DNA of 64,000 nt from Candidatus Nitrosopelagicus sp. (GTDB lineage: Archaea > Thermoproteota > Nitrososphaeria > Nitrososphaerales > Nitrosopumilaceae): NCBI GenBank assembly GCA_028345575.1, contig JAOMDR010000001.1, positions 62,001 to 126,000 on the forward strand, given 5' to 3'. The notes below the pieces were generated by a model. That model was not told the origin of the DNA. It saw nothing but the letters and a program-made list of their open reading frames with translations, and made no database searches. Positions 58,985-64,000 of the stretch are shown here, piece by piece. Each line of letters opens with the position of its first letter. Position 1 is the stretch's first letter. The translations under genes were made by a program, and so were the position numbers.

Positions 58985-59238
58985 CTCATCTCCTCTTTAA
59001 CATCTTTAGACATGTGGTCAATTGGAGTATCAACATCATCTTCTTCAAAATTTTTGGGATCTGCTGTGATGTTTAGATTGTTGATGTTGAATGTATTTTC
59101 ATTATATTGTTTAGTTGGTTTAAAATTTTTTATTTCACTTAAGAAAAATAATACTAGTAAGAGTATTCCAATTGGTGCACCAAATCCTGTAAACAAGAAA
59201 AATATTCCAATGAATAAAAACCACATACTCATTGCCAT
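58981..59238 (-). CDS. small membrane protein
   Basis: Two hydrophobic N-terminal segments. Confidence 0.6.
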   Translation of the reverse strand: MAMSMWFLFIGIFFLFTGFGAPIGILLLVLFFLSEIKNFKPTKQYNENTFNINNLNITADPKNFEEDDVDTPIDHMSKDVKEEMR

Positions 59239-59663
59239 ATCTCCTTTTCAAGTTCTTCCTCTACCCATTTCTGGTACGTATTTCTGACACGTGTTTCTAA
59301 ATCAGGATCAATTTGTAGCATATGATCATATAGGTTCCAAAACCCAAATCCCAAATTAGCTAGTGCCGCTACAATGTATTGTCTTGGTAATGTTGCAATC
59401 TGAACTGCAATTTTTTTTGATTCTTCTATATCTTCAAACAAAAAAGCATAGAAGAATTTTTGTGGGAGCGTAACGGCACATTTTCCTGCAAAATATGTTT
59501 GTGCAAAACAATTTTTTGTTTCACACTTGCAGTTTTCGTTACAGAATTCTTTGACTAGTTCTATAGTCAATTTTTTTTCTATTTTATTCAGATCTTCAAA
59601 TTCTATTGCAGACCCAATATGGGATGAGGGGGCTTCCTCATTTTGTTGGATTGTGCCGGTCAT
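59229..59663 (-). CDS. Cys-containing hypothetical protein
   Basis: FCNENCKCETKNCFAQTYFAGKC. Confidence 0.6.
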   Translation of the reverse strand: MTGTIQQNEEAPSSHIGSAIEFEDLNKIEKKLTIELVKEFCNENCKCETKNCFAQTYFAGKCAVTLPQKFFYAFLFEDIEESKKIAVQIATLPRQYIVAALANLGFGFWNLYDHMLQIDPDLETRVRNTYQKWVEEELEKEIWQ

Positions 59664-60004
59664 CTTCTCCCCTTTTCGAACCTTCCTAGCGCTATTACCA
59701 ATCCACTGGCTGTTTGATAGTCTCTAACGAACTGAAATCCCTTATTCAGATAGTCATTTACCTCATCTTCACCATTCTTGTAGGTTTCAGGATCAAACTC
59801 TACACCAATGAACTTTACAGCCTTTAGTTCATCTTTTTTCGAGGTTTTCTCTCTGATTTTTTGACGTAGGCTTTTGATCAGTCTCTCACTTTTCTCGATT
59901 CTATCAATCATTGCTTCTTCTTTTGCTGACACTTTTTCTCCGCTAGTTTCATCAGCTTCAACGGATTCTGCAGTTTTTTCTACCATATACATCGCCAATA
60001 CCAT
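59660..60004 (-). CDS. coiled-coil hypothetical; first gene of minus-strand operon
   Basis: ORF; ATGA overlap with 59663; true start may be a downstream Met. Confidence 0.6.
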   Translation of the reverse strand: MVLAMYMVEKTAESVEADETSGEKVSAKEEAMIDRIEKSERLIKSLRQKIREKTSKKDELKAVKFIGVEFDPETYKNGEDEVNDYLNKGFQFVRDYQTASGLVIALGRFEKGRR

Positions 60005-60035
60005 TATGTGACAAAACCAATTAAATCACATGTGC

Positions 60036-60061
60036 ATAGTATGCATACTTTAGATACTATT
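60036..60061. promoter_or_regulatory. operator-like element, motif 2 copy A (ATAGTATGCATACTTTAGATACTATT)
   Basis: 22/26 identical to 61251-61276; exactly 10 bp from TTAAA (60021-60025). Confidence 0.75.
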
Positions 60062-60076
60062 AAAATAAAAAAGGGA

Positions 60077-61210
60077 TTAGAATAATCCAAGAATTTCTGC
60101 CATAACTCGTAGTTGCTCTAATGCAACTGCCTTCCAGTTTGAGGCATCTTTTTTGTATTTTTCTAACTCTGTTGTATCAACTACTTGAGATTCAAGTGTT
60201 GACATTTTTTCTCGAAGTTCTTTGTTAATTTTTGATTCTTCAAGATATTTTGTTTCACTTATGGTAGCGTTTGTTTTTAGAAGATTGATCTCTTTGACAA
60301 AATCAGTATTTACTGAAGTTACAAAGTCAACCTGTTTTTTTAGATCAATTATCTCTGTCTCTAATGGTTTGATCTTTGCATTAATTTTTTCTTCTATCTG
60401 AGTTTTGTAGCTTTTTGTTTTATCAAGTATGTCTTGTTGTTCAGTAGTTACAGTTGAGTTTGTCTGAATTGTTGGTTCAGGTTTGTTTAAAACAACTACA
60501 ACATTTTCTTGAATTCCTACCTGCTCATTTACAGTATTTGGATTAGGTAGTATAGTTATCGTACCTGTTACTCCAGATACAGAATCCATCCAGGAATAAA
60601 CACCTGCTGGATAACAACTACTACAATTTTCTACTGGGAAGTTTGCTGTGGCTGTTCCACCATTTGAACTTGCCCACATTGAAAATGTTCCACCTGTCTC
60701 GGTTCCTGTTGTTCCAGTATGTTCCAAATTATGGTATGTGACTGGATCAAGGTTATGATAAACAATTTTTCCACCCTCAAGAATTGTCACATCAAATGGA
60801 ATCTCATACACATGAACCTCCATTGTACCATTACCTGTTGTTACAGGTTTTGGTTCTGGCTCAGGTGCTGCAACTATTTGTAATTCTGAATAGTTACCCT
60901 GATTCAAATCTTTGATGTAGTAAATTCCTTCAACAAAACATGTTGTTCCACAATCTTTTGTAGGAAGTTCAATTGTCAAACTTTCGCCGATTCGGACTGT
61001 ACCATCAAACCAACCATATGCAACAAAATTCATGGTTGATGTACCATTTGTATTATTGAATGTAATTTTTCCATTTTCCATTACAGATTCATTAAATGGA
61101 AAACTGGTTACTTCAACACTAGTTGGCATCTCTTGTGCATTTACTAATGCAGTAGTTGATACTCCTAAAACAAGCATCGCTGTCATAAGAAATAGTATTT
61201 GTCTCGTCAT
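60077..61210 (-). CDS. secreted cupredoxin-like tandem-domain protein with C-terminal coiled coil
   Basis: Signal peptide; two beta domains with CGTTCFVEGIYY and CSSCYPAGVYSW; long coiled coil. Confidence 0.6.
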   Translation of the reverse strand: MTRQILFLMTAMLVLGVSTTALVNAQEMPTSVEVTSFPFNESVMENGKITFNNTNGTSTMNFVAYGWFDGTVRIGESLTIELPTKDCGTTCFVEGIYYIKDLNQGNYSELQIVAAPEPEPKPVTTGNGTMEVHVYEIPFDVTILEGGKIVYHNLDPVTYHNLEHTGTTGTETGGTFSMWASSNGGTATANFPVENCSSCYPAGVYSWMDSVSGVTGTITILPNPNTVNEQVGIQENVVVVLNKPEPTIQTNSTVTTEQQDILDKTKSYKTQIEEKINAKIKPLETEIIDLKKQVDFVTSVNTDFVKEINLLKTNATISETKYLEESKINKELREKMSTLESQVVDTTELEKYKKDASNWKAVALEQLRVMAEILGLF

Positions 61211-61250
61211 TAGTCATACTACAGGCATAAAATTCTTAAATATCATGTTA

Positions 61251-61276
61251 ATAGTATGGATACTATGAATACTATT
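61251..61276. promoter_or_regulatory. operator-like element, motif 2 copy B (ATAGTATGGATACTATGAATACTATT)
   Basis: Contains ATAGTAT-gg-ATACTAT palindrome; 10 bp from TTAAA (61236-61240); overlaps regulator 2 start. Confidence 0.75.
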
Positions 61277-62020
61277 GCTAATACTGTCAAATTACGAGTA
61301 CATATTGCACCTGTAGGCTTTGAGATTGACCGAATTATTGTTCCTGCAATAAACATGCGAGCAGACAAGGTTTGGCTAATTGGACATGCAAATTTATCAG
61401 AAGATAAGGCAAGACCTTTCTTAGACAAAATTAGAAAAACACTAGCTAAAAAAAACATTCAGGTCAAAGAGGTAACTGCTGATAGGTTTCGACTATTTGA
61501 TATTGTAAAGGTAGTAAAAGAGATAATTTTTGAAGAACAAAATAATGATGTTTATCTTAATGTTGCAAGTGGTTCCAAAATTCATGCAGTAGGAATGATG
61601 ATGGCAACAATGATTTTTGATGATCGTTCTAATTTGCATCCATTTTATGCACAAGCAAAAGAATATCATCATACAAAAATATCTGAACCACAAACCTCTG
61701 GAATTGAGGCAATTCATGATTTACCTACATATAGGATTCAAACACCTGCAAAAAAACATCTTGAAGCATTAAAAGTTCTAGTTGATAATGGTGGCAAACT
61801 AAAGAAAAAAGAGATGGCAGAAATTGCTGAAAAAGAAAAAATCATTATAATTAATGCAGAACCTGGAAATCATTCTCAAGCAAGGTTTGCTAGTCTTGAT
61901 AAAAATATTATATCCCCACTTGAAAATGAATGGAAATATATCAAAACAGAAAAGGTTGGTAGAAATAGATGGATTCATTTAACTGAAGAGGGAAAATGGG
62001 CATCAGAGTTTTTGATTTAA
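61256..62020 (+). CDS. CARF-like plus wHTH transcriptional regulator (DUF6293/HFX_2341-like), regulator 2
   Basis: LRVHIAPVGFEIDRIIVPA; DVYLNVASGSKIHAVGMMMAT; C-terminal wHTH. Confidence 0.75.
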   Translation: MDTMNTIANTVKLRVHIAPVGFEIDRIIVPAINMRADKVWLIGHANLSEDKARPFLDKIRKTLAKKNIQVKEVTADRFRLFDIVKVVKEIIFEEQNNDVYLNVASGSKIHAVGMMMATMIFDDRSNLHPFYAQAKEYHHTKISEPQTSGIEAIHDLPTYRIQTPAKKHLEALKVLVDNGGKLKKKEMAEIAEKEKIIIINAEPGNHSQARFASLDKNIISPLENEWKYIKTEKVGRNRWIHLTEEGKWASEFLI

Positions 62021-62027
62021 TATAACG

Positions 62028-62813
62028 ATGACAAAAATAATTACTATAATTACAGACTGTGACAATACCTTACTTCCAGATGCTCCAAGTTTGTTGTTAA
62101 AAGACAATGGAATTAATCCACAAGAGTTTTGGGATAAAATTTCTGACATGGTAAAAGACAAATGGGATCCACCAATTGCATGGATGACTGAACTTGTTAA
62201 TCTTATGAAGGATGGAAAGATAAAACAAAACACAAATGAAAAATTAAAAGAGTTTGGTACATCAATTGATGTTTATCCAGGAGCTGCTACCTTTATTGAT
62301 GAGATGAATGAAACTATAGGAAAAGAACTGGATGTAAAAATTGAAGGATATGTTGTATCCTCCGGAATAGAATCTATAATGAAAGGGGCAAAAATTTCCC
62401 AATCTTTTACTGACATTTTTGGAGGTTCACTTTATGAGCAAAATGGAGTAATTTCAGGCATAAAATCAAGTGTCACATTTACTGAAAAGACCAAATTCAT
62501 CTTTGCAATAAACAAGGGAATTTCCTTACAAATTAGGGAAAAACCATACGATGTGAATAATTTTATTGATTATTCTGAAAGAAGAGTTCCATTTGAGAAT
62601 ATGATTTACCTGGGAGATGGACCTAGTGACATTCCATGTTTTTCAATGATTCAACAGAAAGGTGGTCATTCTATTGCAATTGATTCAGCAGATGATTGGT
62701 CAAAGGAATGGGAATATGAGTTACGAAATAGAGAGATGAAGGCATTCAAGCCAGATTATAGACAAAACAGTGAGTTGAGAAAAGAATTAGAATCACTAAT
62801 CAGTGCTGATTAG
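62028..62813 (+). CDS. HAD superfamily phosphatase
   Basis: TDCDNTLLP (DxDxT); YLGDGPSDIPCF. Confidence 0.85.
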   Translation: MTKIITIITDCDNTLLPDAPSLLLKDNGINPQEFWDKISDMVKDKWDPPIAWMTELVNLMKDGKIKQNTNEKLKEFGTSIDVYPGAATFIDEMNETIGKELDVKIEGYVVSSGIESIMKGAKISQSFTDIFGGSLYEQNGVISGIKSSVTFTEKTKFIFAINKGISLQIREKPYDVNNFIDYSERRVPFENMIYLGDGPSDIPCFSMIQQKGGHSIAIDSADDWSKEWEYELRNREMKAFKPDYRQNSELRKELESLISAD

Positions 62814-63992
62814 ATTACTTACCATTGTTTGCAGTTCTGTCACATTGTTTTCTTTAATCAACTCTAGACAGTTATTGACATCGAGAATTTTTTGATGAAC
62901 CGTTTTTTCCTTTCTTGTTGATGTATACGTTTTGTCTGAAAGACTGTTTGATTTTGGCAAAATTGCATACGCATCATCTAATTCTTTACCCTCCATTTCT
63001 TTTCCATACTCATGCATGTAAAATCCAAGTTGATACAAATCTCCTGTTGTAAGTCCTTTATCTTTATACTTGACATCAATAATATTTTTCACATCTCCAT
63101 TTTCATCTTGTATTACTATATCTGGTCTCATACTTCTCGTTCCTTCCCCTTTTGAACTCCAAGCATCTTCACTATTTTGTATTTTCACCCAGTTTGGTTT
63201 TTCATAATATTTTAAGAAAAGATTTCCAACAAATTTTTCGAATTCTCTATTCATATCATAAAATATTGGGACAACAGAATGTTCACCGCTGTATATGTCT
63301 CCTATACCTTCATGTTCAATAAGACGCTCACATGTTTGATGAATCATTTTGTATCGATCATTTTGTCTGTTGTAACTGCGCATCATGTTCTGTCTTCTTC
63401 CTTTTGATACATTGATTTTACTTACTACACCTGAAAGTTTTTGTGCATGATCTAAGGCTTTCATCTTCCATTTTTCTATTTTCGAAGTTCTCTCAACAAT
63501 TGTCATTGCTTGTAAAAGTACTCTATTTTCCGTACTATCATATTCCAGCTCATCATATTCACAGAAAAATTTTGGTTTTCTCATTAAATCATTGACCATC
63601 TGTTGCTGAAACAATAGTTTTCCGCGAACTGCAGAAATATTTTCGGTGTTTAACACATATGACTTCAATAGTCCTTTATTCATGAGATCCTCATATCTTG
63701 TTATCAAGGTTATGTGTAATGGATGGACCAATTGGTCCGAACCTGTCTCAAAGAAATTTTTTTGTTCTTTTAAGAATTCTTTTGTTTTAATATTATTTGC
63801 AAAAAACAAAAAAACCGAAGTATCAAACCAGATTTCTGATTTATCTTTAAACATTTTAGGAACAATGTTTATTCTGCGATTAAGATTCTCAAGCTGAACC
63901 GAACCAATATTCTGGTTTGATTCAATTACTAGTGCGTCGTTATTATCAAACGAATGTTTTATTCCATATTTTTCTTTTAATTTATCAAGCAC
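62796..63992 (-). CDS. McrC-like restriction component, N-terminus possibly cut by window edge
   Basis: INIVPKMF; RGKLLFQQQ; MRPDIVIQDENGDVKNIIDVKYKDK (PD-(D/E)XK). Confidence 0.8.
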   Translation of the reverse strand: MLDKLKEKYGIKHSFDNNDALVIESNQNIGSVQLENLNRRINIVPKMFKDKSEIWFDTSVFLFFANNIKTKEFLKEQKNFFETGSDQLVHPLHITLITRYEDLMNKGLLKSYVLNTENISAVRGKLLFQQQMVNDLMRKPKFFCEYDELEYDSTENRVLLQAMTIVERTSKIEKWKMKALDHAQKLSGVVSKINVSKGRRQNMMRSYNRQNDRYKMIHQTCERLIEHEGIGDIYSGEHSVVPIFYDMNREFEKFVGNLFLKYYEKPNWVKIQNSEDAWSSKGEGTRSMRPDIVIQDENGDVKNIIDVKYKDKGLTTGDLYQLGFYMHEYGKEMEGKELDDAYAILPKSNSLSDKTYTSTRKEKTVHQKILDVNNCLELIKENNVTELQTMVSNLISTD

Positions 63993-64000
63993 ATCAAGAT

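Noticed and set aside
48982-64000. CRISPR array associated with Cas4-like and CARF-like genes
   Set aside because: No regularly spaced direct repeats seen; Cas4-like nucleases also occur outside CRISPR

Overview
The window looks like an AT-rich thaumarchaeal (Nitrososphaerota, Nitrosopumilus-like) chromosome segment. This is inferred from gene content; no search was run. Positions 1-47 kb are densely packed core genes: RpoL/TFS/PCNA, aspartate kinase, CobJ/CbiH, TyrRS, BluB, NadM, G1P dehydrogenase, proteasome beta, aCPSF1, a SepF-like protein, the archaeal CoA-pathway operon (PoK-PPS-PanB-CoaBC), aIF2-gamma, AglB, and tRNA-Arg(CCT) and tRNA-Val(GAC). Positions ~48.7-64 kb look accessory. They contain two paralogous CARF-like/wHTH regulators (DUF6293/HFX_2341-like), a Cas4-like Fe-S PD-(D/E)XK nuclease, a 30-aa TM micro-ORF, a MoxR/CobS-like AAA+ ATPase, an HELGH-metallopeptidase/VWA (CobT-like) protein, a membrane J-domain protein, an ~850-aa TPR protein divergent from a HEPN-motif (RNLLIH) protein, cysteine-rich small-protein operons, a HAD phosphatase and an McrC-like protein. 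The main finding is that two distinct operator-like elements each occur twice, each pair with the same spacing to a TTAAA TATA-like box. CTACAAAAT-N3-TTTGTAG abuts CARF regulator 1 and drives the Cas4-MoxR-VWA-J operon, and recurs before a small-gene operon at 57.84 kb. ATAGTATGnATACTwTrrATACTATT overlaps the start of CARF regulator 2 and recurs 1.2 kb away before another operon. Together these suggest an undescribed CARF-regulated, defence-like island without a CRISPR array. Several intergenic hairpin clusters are candidate ncRNAs.
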